Assembly: GCF_017355785.1 (NCBI RefSeq)
Contig: NZ_JAFEWE010000002.1
Coordinates: 236,618-300,617 of the forward strand
Length of the DNA stretch: 64,000 bases
Reading direction: 5' to 3'
Source of the DNA: Desertivirga arenae
Lineage (GTDB): Bacteria > Bacteroidota > Bacteroidia > Sphingobacteriales > Sphingobacteriaceae
Numbering within the stretch: the stretch's first letter is position 1; each line of letters begins with the position of its first letter. Below, piece after piece: positions 34,954 through 44,131 of the stretch. The translations under genes were made by a program, and so were the position numbers. Below the pieces are notes generated by a model. It saw only the letters and a list, made by a program, of their open reading frames with translations. It had not been told where the DNA came from and did no database searches.

Positions 34954-35997
34954 TTAAGCTTCTTCAGGCCTGTTGGCCGCGGTATAGGAACGCCATTTAG
35001 CCAAAACACCTTGAAAATCTTCTGGCAAGTCCGACTCGAAATGGATAAACTCTCGTGTTGAAGGATGCACAAACCCGAGAGAGCGGGCATGCAAAGCTTG
35101 ACGAGGAATAATTTCAAAACAATTGTCGATAAACTGCCGATACTTACTGAATACTGTTCCTTTCAAGATCTTATCGCCACCATAGGTTGCATCATTAAAT
35201 AAGGGATGTCCGATATGTTGCATATGCGCCCTTATCTGGTGGGTTCGACCCGTTTCGAGCTGGCACTCGATCAATGTAACGTAACCAAATCGTTCCAGTA
35301 CTTTATAGTGAGTGACAGACCACTTCCCTTTGTCTTCATCGTCATAAATATCCATAACCCTCCTGTCCCGCAGACTTCGGCCGATATAACCTGACACGGT
35401 TCCATCTTCGGCCAAATCTCCCCATACAAGAGCGTTATACTTCCGGGCAATACTGTGGTCGAAGAACTGTTTGGCCAGATAAGCCATAGACTTTTCATTT
35501 TTACTGATCAACAGCAAGCCTGAAGTATCCTTATCTATACGATGCACTAAGCCCGGACGCCCATCATTACCCGGTAACTGTGGCAATTGCTGAAAGTGAT
35601 ACACCAAGCCATTAACTAATGTTCCCGTATAATTATTATAACCTGGATGTACTACCATCCCGGCTGGCTTATTCAACATTAGTACATCGTCATCTTCGTA
35701 AATAATATTTAAAGGAATATTTTCGGGATAAACTTCTGTATCCCGCGGAGGATGAGGCAAAACCACTGAGATGACATCAAGAGGTTTGACTTTATAACTT
35801 GACTTAACCGGCTTTTCATTCACAAGAACACTGCCTGCTTCTATTGCATTTTGAATCCTGTTACGGGATGCATTTTCAACCTTGTGCATCAGAAACTTGT
35901 CAATGCGAAGTAAAGACTGGCCCTTATCGACCACTAACCTCAAATGCTCATACAAATCCTGTTCTTCAGGCTCAAGGAACTCCAACTCTTCTGACAT
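34954..35997 (-). CDS. RluA/RluD family 23S rRNA pseudouridine synthase
   Basis: This 347-residue protein has an N-terminal S4 RNA-binding domain (about 28-85, RIDKFLMHKVENASRNRIQNAIEAG). The pseudouridine synthase domain follows, with the catalytic aspartate in HRIDKDTSGLLL (Asp155). ETGRTHQIRAHMQHIGHPLFND near 240 is also characteristic. The presence of S4 and the overall length suggest RluD, which modifies helix 69 of 23S rRNA, but other RluA members cannot be excluded. Confidence 0.92.
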   Translation of the reverse strand: MSEELEFLEPEEQDLYEHLRLVVDKGQSLLRIDKFLMHKVENASRNRIQNAIEAGSVLVNEKPVKSSYKVKPLDVISVVLPHPPRDTEVYPENIPLNIIYEDDDVLMLNKPAGMVVHPGYNNYTGTLVNGLVYHFQQLPQLPGNDGRPGLVHRIDKDTSGLLLISKNEKSMAYLAKQFFDHSIARKYNALVWGDLAEDGTVSGYIGRSLRDRRVMDIYDDEDKGKWSVTHYKVLERFGYVTLIECQLETGRTHQIRAHMQHIGHPLFNDATYGGDKILKGTVFSKYRQFIDNCFEIIPRQALHARSLGFVHPSTREFIHFESDLPEDFQGVLAKWRSYTAANRPEEA

Positions 35998-36065
35998 GCT
36001 GCAAAATTAAACTTTAGTGGTTATAAATAATGAAGAATAGAAAGTTCACCAATACCAATAAAAGC

Positions 36066-36162
36066 TATTTTTGTTTTAACTTTTTTTTAAGACCTTTATA
36101 GCGCTGAACTAAAATAAATTACGTGAGCATCACGTAATTCTAACAGCCTGGGTGAGAGGCTG
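36066..36162 (+). promoter_or_regulatory. Structured 5' region of the DUF6588 gene with a perfect palindrome
   Basis: TATTTTTG (36066-36073) matches TAnnTTTG. Downstream lie a perfect 10-bp inverted repeat (AATTACGTGA 36117-36126, TCACGTAATT 36130-36139) and a second hairpin (CAGCCT 36144-36149, AGGCTG 36157-36162). If transcription starts near 36080, both are in a 120-base leader. Confidence 0.45.
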
Positions 36163-36199
36163 AATAATTATAATATATACCATTAATTAAATTAATTTG

Positions 36200-37279
36200 A
36201 TGAAACTTTCTACTAAAGTTAGTGCCTTGCTTTTAATGAGCAGTATGGCTTGTTCTACGTCTTCGTTCGCTCAGGAAGAGATCGGACAATTGATAGCTGG
36301 CTCTCCTGAAGACGCTACAGCTTTGGCTAAAGCTTATCTAAATCCTTTCTTCAAAGGGGTGGGTTTAGGTTTAAATTCAGGATGGACCAATACAGGAAGT
36401 GTTAAACAACTTGGAAAATTTGAGTTCAGAGTGGGTGTAACGGGAGCTATTATACCGGGTAAAGACAAATCATTTGACGTCACAACGCTAGGATTAAAAA
36501 GATTGAGACCTGCTGATCCAGCTAACGTTATTTCTCCAACTATTGCAGGAGAAGATGTAGAGGGTCCTACTATGGTGGTATTAAATGAAAATGGGCAACC
36601 AATAAAGAATGGCACTCAAAATGTAACAATTAAACTACCTCAAGGCCTAAACCCTACTCAATCAGCTATTCCTGCACCACAGCTACAGGCTAGTATTGGA
36701 CTGGTTAAAGGATTTGAAGCGACAGTAAGATATCTGCCCCCAATTGCACCTCCAGATTTCGGAGAATTTAGCATGATCGGTGGGGGTATTAAATTTCAAC
36801 CATTGAGATTTGCTTCTAAAAAGGTGAACAAGCTGGTTCCTTTTGATTTAGCTGTTGCTTTAGGATGGAGCCAGTTCAAATACACCTATGATCTGGAAGT
36901 AAAAGATCATAACGGAAAAATATATGATGATCAGAAAGTAGAAGCTAAGTTCTCAGGAATTAATGCTGAGGCTATTTTATCTAAAAAGATTCTTTTATTC
37001 GTTCCATTTGTAGCGGTAGGATATCAAACATCAACAACTGATGCAGGAATTAAAGGCACGTATGAATATGCGTCAGGATCTACGGGAACTTCTACTGCCG
37101 GAATCGTTAACTATTCAACAACAAAAGACCCGGTCAGCATCAACGAGAAATATGTTAACAACTTCAAAGCGAGTGCTGGTTTAACCGTTAACTTACTATT
37201 GTTCCGTGTTTATGGTTCTTACACCCTGGGTGCATACAACTATGTAAACTTAGGTCTTGGCCTTGGTTTCGGTAAATAA
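36200..37279 (+). CDS. DUF6588 family outer-membrane protein
   Basis: The ATG at 36200 follows a TTG at 36197 and is the likely start. The 359-residue protein has a signal peptide (KLSTKVSALLLMSSMACSTSSFA) and a long beta-rich body with LNPFFKGVGLGLNSGWTNTG, PQLQASIGLVKGFEATVRYLPP and MIGGGIKFQPLRF. It ends with LGAYNYVNLGLGLGFGK. This matches the DUF6588 family of predicted outer-membrane barrels. Function unknown. A strong terminator follows. Confidence 0.8.
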   Translation: MKLSTKVSALLLMSSMACSTSSFAQEEIGQLIAGSPEDATALAKAYLNPFFKGVGLGLNSGWTNTGSVKQLGKFEFRVGVTGAIIPGKDKSFDVTTLGLKRLRPADPANVISPTIAGEDVEGPTMVVLNENGQPIKNGTQNVTIKLPQGLNPTQSAIPAPQLQASIGLVKGFEATVRYLPPIAPPDFGEFSMIGGGIKFQPLRFASKKVNKLVPFDLAVALGWSQFKYTYDLEVKDHNGKIYDDQKVEAKFSGINAEAILSKKILLFVPFVAVGYQTSTTDAGIKGTYEYASGSTGTSTAGIVNYSTTKDPVSINEKYVNNFKASAGLTVNLLLFRVYGSYTLGAYNYVNLGLGLGFGK

Positions 37280-37305
37280 GGATTTTTAAGGTTAATTTAT
37301 ATTTT

Positions 37306-37332
37306 AAAAGCTCCTGCAAAGGAGCTTTTTTT
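37306..37332 (+). terminator. Intrinsic terminator after the DUF6588 gene
   Basis: AAAAGCTCC (37306-37314) and GGAGCTTTT (37321-37329) form a perfect 9-bp stem around six bases, within an unbroken T run. Confidence 0.9.
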
Positions 37333-37341
37333 GTTTCCACA

Positions 37342-38232
37342 ATGTTTGATTTCGAAATTTATAGTCCGGAGGATAAGATCATCCTTCCTGAAGTCGAGGA
37401 ATACAATGTTCAGCTAAGCTTGAAACGTGATGATCTGATACACCCTTTCATTTCTGGGAATAAATGGCGTAAGCTTAAGTATAACCTTATTAAAGCGAGG
37501 CAGGAGAATAAGACCCACCTTGTTACATTTGGAGGGGTTTGGTCAAATCACTTACTTGCTACCGCTTGCGCAGCTGCCAGATTTGGATTCAAAAGCACTG
37601 CCTTTGTGAGAGGTGAAGATATACCAAGTGATATTCTCTTTTTCTGTCGCATGTTCGGCATGCAACTTATCTTTACTCGTAGAGAAGACTATCTCGACAA
37701 AAGAGGGCTTTTTGTAACACATTTTGGACCAGACGCTGCGGCTTATTTTATTAATGAAGGAGGATCTGGGCCTGAAGCCGCAGAAGGGTGTTCTGAAATC
37801 ATATCAGAATTAAAAGAAACGTACGATCATATTTTCGTTGCTGCTGGAACAGGCACCACAGCTGCAGGTTTAATTAACGGCATTATAAAATTTGCAAATA
37901 CGCCCCAGGTACATGTAGTTCCGGTATTAAAGGGAGCAGATTTCCTGGAGTCTCAAATAAAAGAGCTCCTGATAATAGATCATCCCTTTCAATTCCATAG
38001 CAACTATCATTTTGGCGGTTATGCAAAGACTCAACCTGAACTAATTGAATTTGTAAAGCGTTTTACCAGCTCTACCGGAATTATAATCGAGCCTGTATAT
38101 ACAGGAAAGATGCTATATGCCGTTGAAGATCTTGTAGCTCAAGGTGAGATCAAGCCTGGAAGTAAAGTCCTGGCGATCCATACAGGAGGACTGTTCGGGA
38201 TCCTTGGAATGAAGGAAAAATTTAAATTTTAA
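37342..38232 (+). CDS. ACC deaminase/D-cysteine desulfhydrase family protein
   Basis: This 296-residue PLP enzyme (fold type II) has the lysine segment ISGNKWRKLKYN (Lys41 expected to bind PLP), the phosphate-binding AAGTGTTAAGLING near residue 173, and AIHTGGLFG near the C-terminus. The family covers 1-aminocyclopropane-1-carboxylate deaminase and D-cysteine desulfhydrase; sequence alone does not separate them here. It starts 10 bases after the upstream terminator, so its promoter must overlap that hairpin or transcription reads through. Confidence 0.87.
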   Translation: MFDFEIYSPEDKIILPEVEEYNVQLSLKRDDLIHPFISGNKWRKLKYNLIKARQENKTHLVTFGGVWSNHLLATACAAARFGFKSTAFVRGEDIPSDILFFCRMFGMQLIFTRREDYLDKRGLFVTHFGPDAAAYFINEGGSGPEAAEGCSEIISELKETYDHIFVAAGTGTTAAGLINGIIKFANTPQVHVVPVLKGADFLESQIKELLIIDHPFQFHSNYHFGGYAKTQPELIEFVKRFTSSTGIIIEPVYTGKMLYAVEDLVAQGEIKPGSKVLAIHTGGLFGILGMKEKFKF

Positions 38233-38262
38233 ATGAGCTATCCTTTCTCTTGATTGAATCTC

Positions 38263-38270
38263 TACATTTG
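38263..38270 (+). promoter_or_regulatory. -7 element upstream of lat
   Basis: TACATTTG matches TAnnTTTG exactly, 14 bases before the ATG at 38285. A TTG at the expected -33 distance is not clear (one at 38250-38252 is too close). Confidence 0.4.
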
Positions 38271-38284
38271 CTTAAAACGGAATT

Positions 38285-39616
38285 ATGTACGAGCTAAATA
38301 TTCCACCCCAAGACGTTCATAAAGTACTAGGCAAGCATATTTTGGCCGATGGTTACGACCTGATCTACGATATAGAGAAGAGTCAGGGAGTTTACATGTA
38401 CGACTCGAAATACGAGCGTAAACTGCTGGACTTTTTCACTTGTTTTGCCTCAGTTCCGCTGGGATACAATCATCCGGATATGCTTAATGATGAAGAGTTT
38501 AAGAAAAATCTAATGCTGGCGGCGTTGGGCAACCCTTCAAACTCAGATATCTATACGCAGCAATACGCGGAATTTGTTCAGACTTTCGCAGGTATTGGAA
38601 TTCCGGATTACCTTCCTCATGCCTTCTTTATTGCCGGAGGAGGATTAGCTATTGAGAACGCTCTTAAAACAGCAATGGACTGGAAAGTTCAAAAGAATTT
38701 CAGGAAGGGCTATACGGAGGAGAAAGGATTTAAAGTTATACACTTTGAACATGCCTTCCATGGTAGAACAGGTTATACGCTAAGTTTAACCAATACCCAT
38801 CCTGACAAAACCAAGTGGTTTGCAAAGTTCGACTGGCCCAGGGTAAGTACACCGGCTGTTCATTTCCCTTTAGATCAAGATAATCTTGCTGATCTGATAG
38901 GCCGGGAAAAGAAGAGCATTTTACAGATCAAACAAGCTTTTGCCGAGAATAAAGACGACATCTGTGCAATTATTATCGAACCTGTACAGGCTGAAGGTGG
39001 CGACAATCATGTTCGGAAGGAATTTTTAGAACAGTTGAGAACGCTTGCTGATGAGAATGAGTGCTTTCTGATATATGATGAAGTACAAACAGGAGTCGGA
39101 CTTACAGGGAAATTTTGGTGCCATGAACACTTCGGAGAGAAAGCGCGCCCTGACATCGTCGCTTTCGGTAAAAAAATGCAGGTATGCGGCATTCTCGTGT
39201 CCTCAAAAGTTGACGAAGTAGAACACAACGTATTTAGCGTACCATCGCGGCTCAACTCCACCTGGGGTGGCAACCTTGTTGATATGGTCCGGAGTTCGCA
39301 GATTCTAAAGATCATTGAAAAAGACAGTTTGCTGGATAATGCTACCAAAACAGGGTTGTACCTTCAAAAAAGGTTGAAAGACCTTTCAGCTGAATTTTCA
39401 ATAATTAGCAATGTAAGAGGATACGGACTTCTAAGCGCTTTTGATTTCCCGAACAAAATCTACCGGGATAAATTTATCAGCAAAGGCATGGAAAACAATG
39501 TCATGTTTATTGGTTGCGGCACTTCCTCCATTCGATTCCGCCCTGCCCTCATTATCAAAGAAGAGGATATCGAGGCCGGAATAGACGTCATGAAAAAGGT
39601 ATTGACAGCTATTTAA
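38285..39616 (+). CDS. lat: L-lysine 6-transaminase
   Basis: This 443-residue class III aminotransferase transfers the epsilon-amino group of lysine to 2-oxoglutarate, giving 2-aminoadipate 6-semialdehyde. The motifs are FIAGGGLAIENALKTAMDWKVQ, HFEHAFHGRTGYTLSLTNTHP, IYDEVQTGVG, and the PLP lysine segment FGKKMQVCG (Lys296/297). The last is typical of lysine 6-aminotransferase and differs from ornithine aminotransferase. Lysine degradation partners are not in the window. Confidence 0.92.
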   Translation: MYELNIPPQDVHKVLGKHILADGYDLIYDIEKSQGVYMYDSKYERKLLDFFTCFASVPLGYNHPDMLNDEEFKKNLMLAALGNPSNSDIYTQQYAEFVQTFAGIGIPDYLPHAFFIAGGGLAIENALKTAMDWKVQKNFRKGYTEEKGFKVIHFEHAFHGRTGYTLSLTNTHPDKTKWFAKFDWPRVSTPAVHFPLDQDNLADLIGREKKSILQIKQAFAENKDDICAIIIEPVQAEGGDNHVRKEFLEQLRTLADENECFLIYDEVQTGVGLTGKFWCHEHFGEKARPDIVAFGKKMQVCGILVSSKVDEVEHNVFSVPSRLNSTWGGNLVDMVRSSQILKIIEKDSLLDNATKTGLYLQKRLKDLSAEFSIISNVRGYGLLSAFDFPNKIYRDKFISKGMENNVMFIGCGTSSIRFRPALIIKEEDIEAGIDVMKKVLTAI

Positions 39617-39655
39617 GAAATCTAAGGTGAAAAATTTAAGGTGGTAATTCTCCTT

Positions 39656-40378
39656 TTACCTTAGGTTAAAAAGATCATCCACTCCCAAAAGCTTCTTAGA
39701 AGTATACCCTTCTGCGAATGCTGCTCCAATGTGTTTTCCAAATTCTCTTGCCCGTCCTTCAATCACATGCATAAATTGAGGACTCGAAATATAGGTTTGC
39801 TGTTCATCTTTAGTATAATCGGCGCTAAAAAACTGTGACTTATATGCCTGGATAGACTTTACCTTCGTATCCCAGAATCCGGATACATCAATTACTATGT
39901 CAGGTTCAATGTAAGCATCCTGGATAAATTGAAGGAACAGACGTGGTCTCCAGGCTTGCTGACTTTCGCCATTAAGTGAGGTTTGTATTTTGGGCAAGCC
40001 TGATAAAAAGCTGGCATCAGTCAATAAAGCGCCAGCCCTTCCATGGTCCGGATGACGGTCATGTAGTGCGTTAGCGAGGATAATTTCAGGTTGGTACTGT
40101 CTGATCTTTTGAATGATGTGCATCTGATGCTCTTCATCATTACGAAAAAAACCATCGCGCATACAGAGGTTCTCACGGATATCCAAACCCAAAATCTGCG
40201 CTGCTGCAGCTGCCTCTTCCTTTCTTAACTCAGCAGAGCCACGCGTCCCCAGCTCTCCCCGGGTAAGGTCAATTATTCCAACTTTCTTTCCTTCAGCCTT
40301 ATATTTCAGCAATGTTCCTGAACAAGCTAGCTCTGCATCATCAGGATGGGCAGCAAATACGAGAATGTCTAACTTCAT
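39656..40378 (-). CDS. bshB1: Bacillithiol biosynthesis deacetylase BshB1
   Basis: This 240-residue PIG-L/LmbE type zinc deacetylase removes the acetyl group from GlcNAc-malate in bacillithiol synthesis. The metal motif AAHPDDAE is at residues 9-16, and DRHPDHGRAG near 110 supplies the third ligand. The GTRGSAELRKEE stretch and length are those of BshB1. Bacillithiol thus appears to be this organism's low-molecular-weight thiol. bshA and bshC are not in the window. Confidence 0.92.
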   Translation of the reverse strand: MKLDILVFAAHPDDAELACSGTLLKYKAEGKKVGIIDLTRGELGTRGSAELRKEEAAAAAQILGLDIRENLCMRDGFFRNDEEHQMHIIQKIRQYQPEIILANALHDRHPDHGRAGALLTDASFLSGLPKIQTSLNGESQQAWRPRLFLQFIQDAYIEPDIVIDVSGFWDTKVKSIQAYKSQFFSADYTKDEQQTYISSPQFMHVIEGRAREFGKHIGAAFAEGYTSKKLLGVDDLFNLR

Positions 40379-40384
40379 GTAAAT

Positions 40385-40416
40385 AAAAAAATCCCTGACT
40401 ATTAATAATCAGGGAT
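40385..40416 (-). terminator. Intrinsic terminator after the DUF4294 gene
   Basis: ATCCCTGA (40391-40398) and TCAGGGAT (40409-40416) form the stem; on the minus strand seven T follow. It separates the DUF4294 gene from bshB1. Confidence 0.85.
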
Positions 40417-40463
40417 CAAACATAAGCAAAGATCGCTCCTGCTTTGTCAAAATAATAAAATGA

Positions 40464-41084
40464 TTACAATCTGGCAGTAGGAATACCGTAGTACCCTGAA
40501 GACTGTAGAATACTTTCTATCTGCATTTCTTGCTGCGGGTCGTATCGCTGTTTCAGGTTATGGCCAAACACACTACCCACGGATTGATAAAAGAAGGCTG
40601 TCAAACCGCCTTTCAGATCCTTCACCAACTCGTAAGTAGTTCGACCTGTCTCCCTATCGATAAGCTTTATAAGAATTTCGCCCTGACTGATGGACATATT
40701 CTTCACCTCGCGGTTGAACATATCTTTGATCTCTTTTTCGCAGGCTTTCACCAGACGTCTTTGCTCTCTTTTATTTGGTGTTACAGCTAATTGTTCGTTT
40801 AATCTTCTATAGCGTTCTCTTGCAAAAACAGCGTAAGGCATTACTTTAAGTACGTTATACCTCAACCTGTTAAATTGCATCCTTGCTTCCGCAGAGGGAT
40901 AAGTTCTGAAAGCACGAATCGGCACTTCACGAAGAACGATCCAGGGCATCACCTCTCCATTATCAGTTCTGGTAATTGCAACTCTGATCGTATCATTTTC
41001 CCCCTTCGCCTTTGGATCAAACTGCGCGTATAACGAGAAGGTCAAAAACAATGAAAAAACGGTTAGTAACAGATTTTTTTTCAT
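40464..41084 (-). CDS. DUF4294 domain-containing exported protein
   Basis: This 206-residue protein has a signal peptide (KKNLLLTVFSLFLTFSLYAQ). The DUF4294 body follows, with DNGEVMPWIVLREVPI, the basic helix RERYRRLNEQL and an FNREVKNMSISQGEILIKLIDRETG segment. The family is found in Bacteroidota and its function is unknown. It is likely periplasmic. The gene is divergent from relA/spoT. Confidence 0.82.
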   Translation of the reverse strand: MKKNLLLTVFSLFLTFSLYAQFDPKAKGENDTIRVAITRTDNGEVMPWIVLREVPIRAFRTYPSAEARMQFNRLRYNVLKVMPYAVFARERYRRLNEQLAVTPNKREQRRLVKACEKEIKDMFNREVKNMSISQGEILIKLIDRETGRTTYELVKDLKGGLTAFFYQSVGSVFGHNLKQRYDPQQEMQIESILQSSGYYGIPTARL

Positions 41085-41165
41085 ATTTTAGAAAGAACAA
41101 AAATACACCTTAATATCTAAACAATGTTAATTACTGAAACGAGCGGAAGGTCTTAGCACATTATG

Positions 41166-41190
41166 TTGTAATAAAAAATTTTGTACTTTG
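41166..41190 (+). promoter_or_regulatory. Candidate promoter of the RelA/SpoT gene
   Basis: TTG at 41166-41168 and TACTTTG at 41184-41190, a near-match to TAnnTTTG with a short spacer. Initiation here would leave a leader of about 100 bases. Confidence 0.35.
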
Positions 41191-41299
41191 CACCGAGGGT
41201 CGTTTATAATTAATATATCAATATACGGAATAGTAACCCTAAAAGATTAAGAAAATTATAAGTCATTGTTTTTTTATGACAAAGACTTAAAAATTGAAT

Positions 41300-43528
41300 A
41301 TGAAGGAATTAGTGATAGACCTGGAAGCTGAAAAGAAGGAAATCCTCAAACGCTACAGAGCGCTCTTAAAGGCGAGTAAAGCCACTTTACAGAAAGGCGA
41401 CAAGCGCCTTATTCGGCAGGCTTTCAATATGGCACTCGATAGTCATAAAGACATGCGGCGTAAATCCGGCGAGCCCTATATATACCATCCGATTGCCGTA
41501 GCCCAAATTGCTGCCGAAGAGATTGGACTTGGTACCACTTCAATCGTTTGTGCCCTCCTTCATGATGTTGTCGAGGATACCGCAATTACTCTGGACGATA
41601 TAGAACGAGAGTTTGGAAAAAAGGTAGCACGAATTATAGATGGTCTTACCAAAATTTCCGGAGTATTTGATTATAACAGCTCATTACAAGCAGAGAACTT
41701 CAGAAAAATGCTGCTTACCCTTGCAGACGATGTTAGGGTGATCCTGATAAAATTAGCAGACAGGCTCCATAATATGCGTACCATGGAGTTTATGCCCAGG
41801 GATAAGCAGCTGAAAATATCTTCTGAAACAGTTTACTTGTATGCTCCCCTTGCTCACCGGTTAGGACTTTATGCCATAAAGTCGGAATTGGAAGACCTCT
41901 CCATGAAATATATGGAGTCTGAAACCTACAAGTTCATCGCAAGAAAACTGAACGAGAAAAAGGCAGAAAGAGAGCTCTACATCAAAACTTTCGTTGAGCC
42001 GATCAGGGAAATCCTTCACGATCAGGAGCTAAAGGCGGAAGTTTACGGCCGGCCCAAATCAATTCATTCCATCTGGAATAAAATGCGCAAAAAAGGTATT
42101 CCTTTTGAGGAAGTATATGACCTTTTTGCTATCCGTATAATACTAGACAGTAAGCTTGAAAACGAAAAAGCAGATTGCTGGAAGGCTTATTCTATCGTTA
42201 CAGATCTTTATAGGCCAAATCCTGATCGATTGAGAGATTGGGTATCCTCTCCCAAAGGTAACGGATATGAGTCGCTACATACAACCGTTATGGGGCCAAA
42301 AGGTCAGTGGGTAGAAGTACAGATTCGTACACAGAGGATGAACGAGATTGCGGAAAAAGGCTTTGCAGCTCATTGGAAGTATAAAGAGTCGTCTTCAGAC
42401 AGCGGTCTCGATCAATGGATCCACAAAGTACGGGAAATGCTGAAGAATCCGGATTCGAATGCATTAGACTTCCTCGACGATTTCAAAATGAACTTGTTCT
42501 CTGATGAGATCTTCATTTTTACTCCTAAGGGAGCATTGATGCAATTACCTACCGATGCTACAGCGCTGGATTTTGCTTTTGAAATTCACTCTGATCTCGG
42601 TGCTCGTTGTATCGGAGCAAAAGTAAATCATAAGCTTGTTCCACTTAGCTATAAGCTGCAAAATGGCGATCAGGTAGAGATCATCACTTCCAGCAAGCAG
42701 GCCCCCAAAGAAGATTGGCTGAATTTTGTTGTTACAGCAAAAGCAAAGTCCAAAATCAAGTCGAGCCTAAAGGAGGAGAAGCGTAGGGTTGCCGAAGAAG
42801 GAAAAGAAATACTGGAACGAAAGCTCAAATCGCTTAAGATAACCTACAACTCAGATAATATACATAAGATCGCCTTCTACTTTAAATTCCAAAACACTTT
42901 GGATCTGTTCTATAATGTAGCTCTGGGCAAGATCGATCTGAAGGATCTAAAGGAGTTCCAGTCATCAGAACGTACCGTAGAACAAAATAGTCCGAAAACC
43001 ATTGAGGCTGCTCAATTGGAGGGCATTATGAACAAGGTAAAAACCAAAGACAGCGATACGCTACTCATTGGTGAAGACCTGCAGAAGATCGATTATAAAC
43101 TTTCAAGCTGCTGTAACCCTATCCCCGGAGATGATGTTTTTGGTTTTATCACCATTAATGATGGTATTAAGATCCATAGAACAAATTGTCCTAACGCAAC
43201 TAAATTAATGGCGAATTACGGGTACCGCGTAGTTAAAGCTAAGTGGACTTCTCAGAAAGAACTAGCCTTCTTAACAGGTTTGCGTATTACCGGGATCGAT
43301 GAGGTAGGTCTGATTAATAAGATCACTACAGTAATTTCAAATGATTTCAAAGTTAATATGCGGTCTATAACTGTTGATAGCGACGAAGGGATTTTCGAAG
43401 GTTCAATTATGGTCTATGTAAATGATACGCAGCATCTGGAAAACCTTATCAAGAAACTGCGCCAGGTTAGAGGAGTTACGTCTGTTACGAGATTTGAATC
43501 AGAATCTGCAATGCACAAGGCCTCATAA
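41300..43528 (+). CDS. Bifunctional (p)ppGpp synthetase/hydrolase RelA/SpoT
   Basis: The ATG at 41300 is used; a TTG at 41294 precedes it. The 742-residue protein has an HD hydrolase domain (YIYHPIAVAQIAAE, LLHDVVEDT), a synthetase domain (DLFAIRIILDS, GYESLHTTVMGPKG), a TGS domain (DEIFIFTPKGALMQLP) and a C-terminal ACT domain (LRITGIDEVGLINKITTVIS). The intact HD motif means that it can both make and break the alarmone. It leads the set RelA/SpoT, Fur, PurA, PabB. Confidence 0.96.
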   Translation: MKELVIDLEAEKKEILKRYRALLKASKATLQKGDKRLIRQAFNMALDSHKDMRRKSGEPYIYHPIAVAQIAAEEIGLGTTSIVCALLHDVVEDTAITLDDIEREFGKKVARIIDGLTKISGVFDYNSSLQAENFRKMLLTLADDVRVILIKLADRLHNMRTMEFMPRDKQLKISSETVYLYAPLAHRLGLYAIKSELEDLSMKYMESETYKFIARKLNEKKAERELYIKTFVEPIREILHDQELKAEVYGRPKSIHSIWNKMRKKGIPFEEVYDLFAIRIILDSKLENEKADCWKAYSIVTDLYRPNPDRLRDWVSSPKGNGYESLHTTVMGPKGQWVEVQIRTQRMNEIAEKGFAAHWKYKESSSDSGLDQWIHKVREMLKNPDSNALDFLDDFKMNLFSDEIFIFTPKGALMQLPTDATALDFAFEIHSDLGARCIGAKVNHKLVPLSYKLQNGDQVEIITSSKQAPKEDWLNFVVTAKAKSKIKSSLKEEKRRVAEEGKEILERKLKSLKITYNSDNIHKIAFYFKFQNTLDLFYNVALGKIDLKDLKEFQSSERTVEQNSPKTIEAAQLEGIMNKVKTKDSDTLLIGEDLQKIDYKLSSCCNPIPGDDVFGFITINDGIKIHRTNCPNATKLMANYGYRVVKAKWTSQKELAFLTGLRITGIDEVGLINKITTVISNDFKVNMRSITVDSDEGIFEGSIMVYVNDTQHLENLIKKLRQVRGVTSVTRFESESAMHKAS

Positions 43529-43586
43529 TAATTTAATGGCGTTGAGATTAGGATTTGCACTATGTTTAAAACCTAATTCATCTTTT

Positions 43587-43618
43587 TTGATATATTCCTA
43601 TTTTTTTGGATAACTTTG
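43587..43618 (+). promoter_or_regulatory. Promoter of the fur-like gene
   Basis: TTG (43587-43589) and TAACTTTG (43611-43618), an exact TAnnTTTG match, are separated by 21 bases. The ATG lies at 43639, giving a leader of about 14 bases. Confidence 0.65.
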
Positions 43619-43638
43619 GAAGCTGTTAAGCACCGTTT

Positions 43639-44112
43639 ATGCCCGTAGAAGAAACTATAGCAATGGTTAAAAAGATTTTTGAGGCTTACCTTGAGAATAA
43701 AAACCTTAGGAAAACACCCGAACGTTTTGCTATACTGGAAGAAATCTATTCAAGAACAGATCACTTCGATGTGGAATCCTTGTACATCCACATGAAAAAT
43801 AAAAAGTACCGTGTAAGCAGGGCAACTGTTTATAATACTCTCGAATTACTTGTTGCCTGTGACCTGGTAACCAAACACCAGTTTGGTAAAAATATGGCCC
43901 AGTTCGAGAAATCTTACGGATACAAACAACACGATCACATCATATGCATCGACTGCGGTAAGGTAGTTGAATTTTGTGATCCGCGTGTTGGACAAATACA
44001 AAGTATGATGGGAGATCTATTGAAGTTTGACATAAAACATCACTCCCTCAACCTCTATGGTAACTGCGGAAAACTGAAAGAAGGTTTCTGCGACTCTTAC
44101 GTAAAAAATTAA
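43639..44112 (+). CDS. Fur family transcriptional regulator
   Basis: This 157-residue protein has a winged-helix DNA-binding part ([46 protein letters not shown]) and a metal-binding dimerisation part ([17 protein letters not shown], with C-terminal [18 protein letters not shown]). The paired cysteines resemble the structural zinc site of Fur/Zur/PerR proteins. Which metal or signal it senses cannot be told. It has its own promoter and is followed by purA after 19 bases. Confidence 0.92.
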   Translation: MPVEETIAMVKKIFEAYLENKNLRKTPERFAILEEIYSRTDHFDVESLYIHMKNKKYRVSRATVYNTLELLVACDLVTKHQFGKNMAQFEKSYGYKQHDHIICIDCGKVVEFCDPRVGQIQSMMGDLLKFDIKHHSLNLYGNCGKLKEGFCDSYVKN

Positions 44113-44131
44113 TACCCTTATAAATAAATTA

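Noticed and set aside
41262-41281. GTCAT/ATGAC hairpin upstream of the RelA/SpoT gene
   Set aside because: Only five pairs in an AT-rich leader; expected by chance at this rate.
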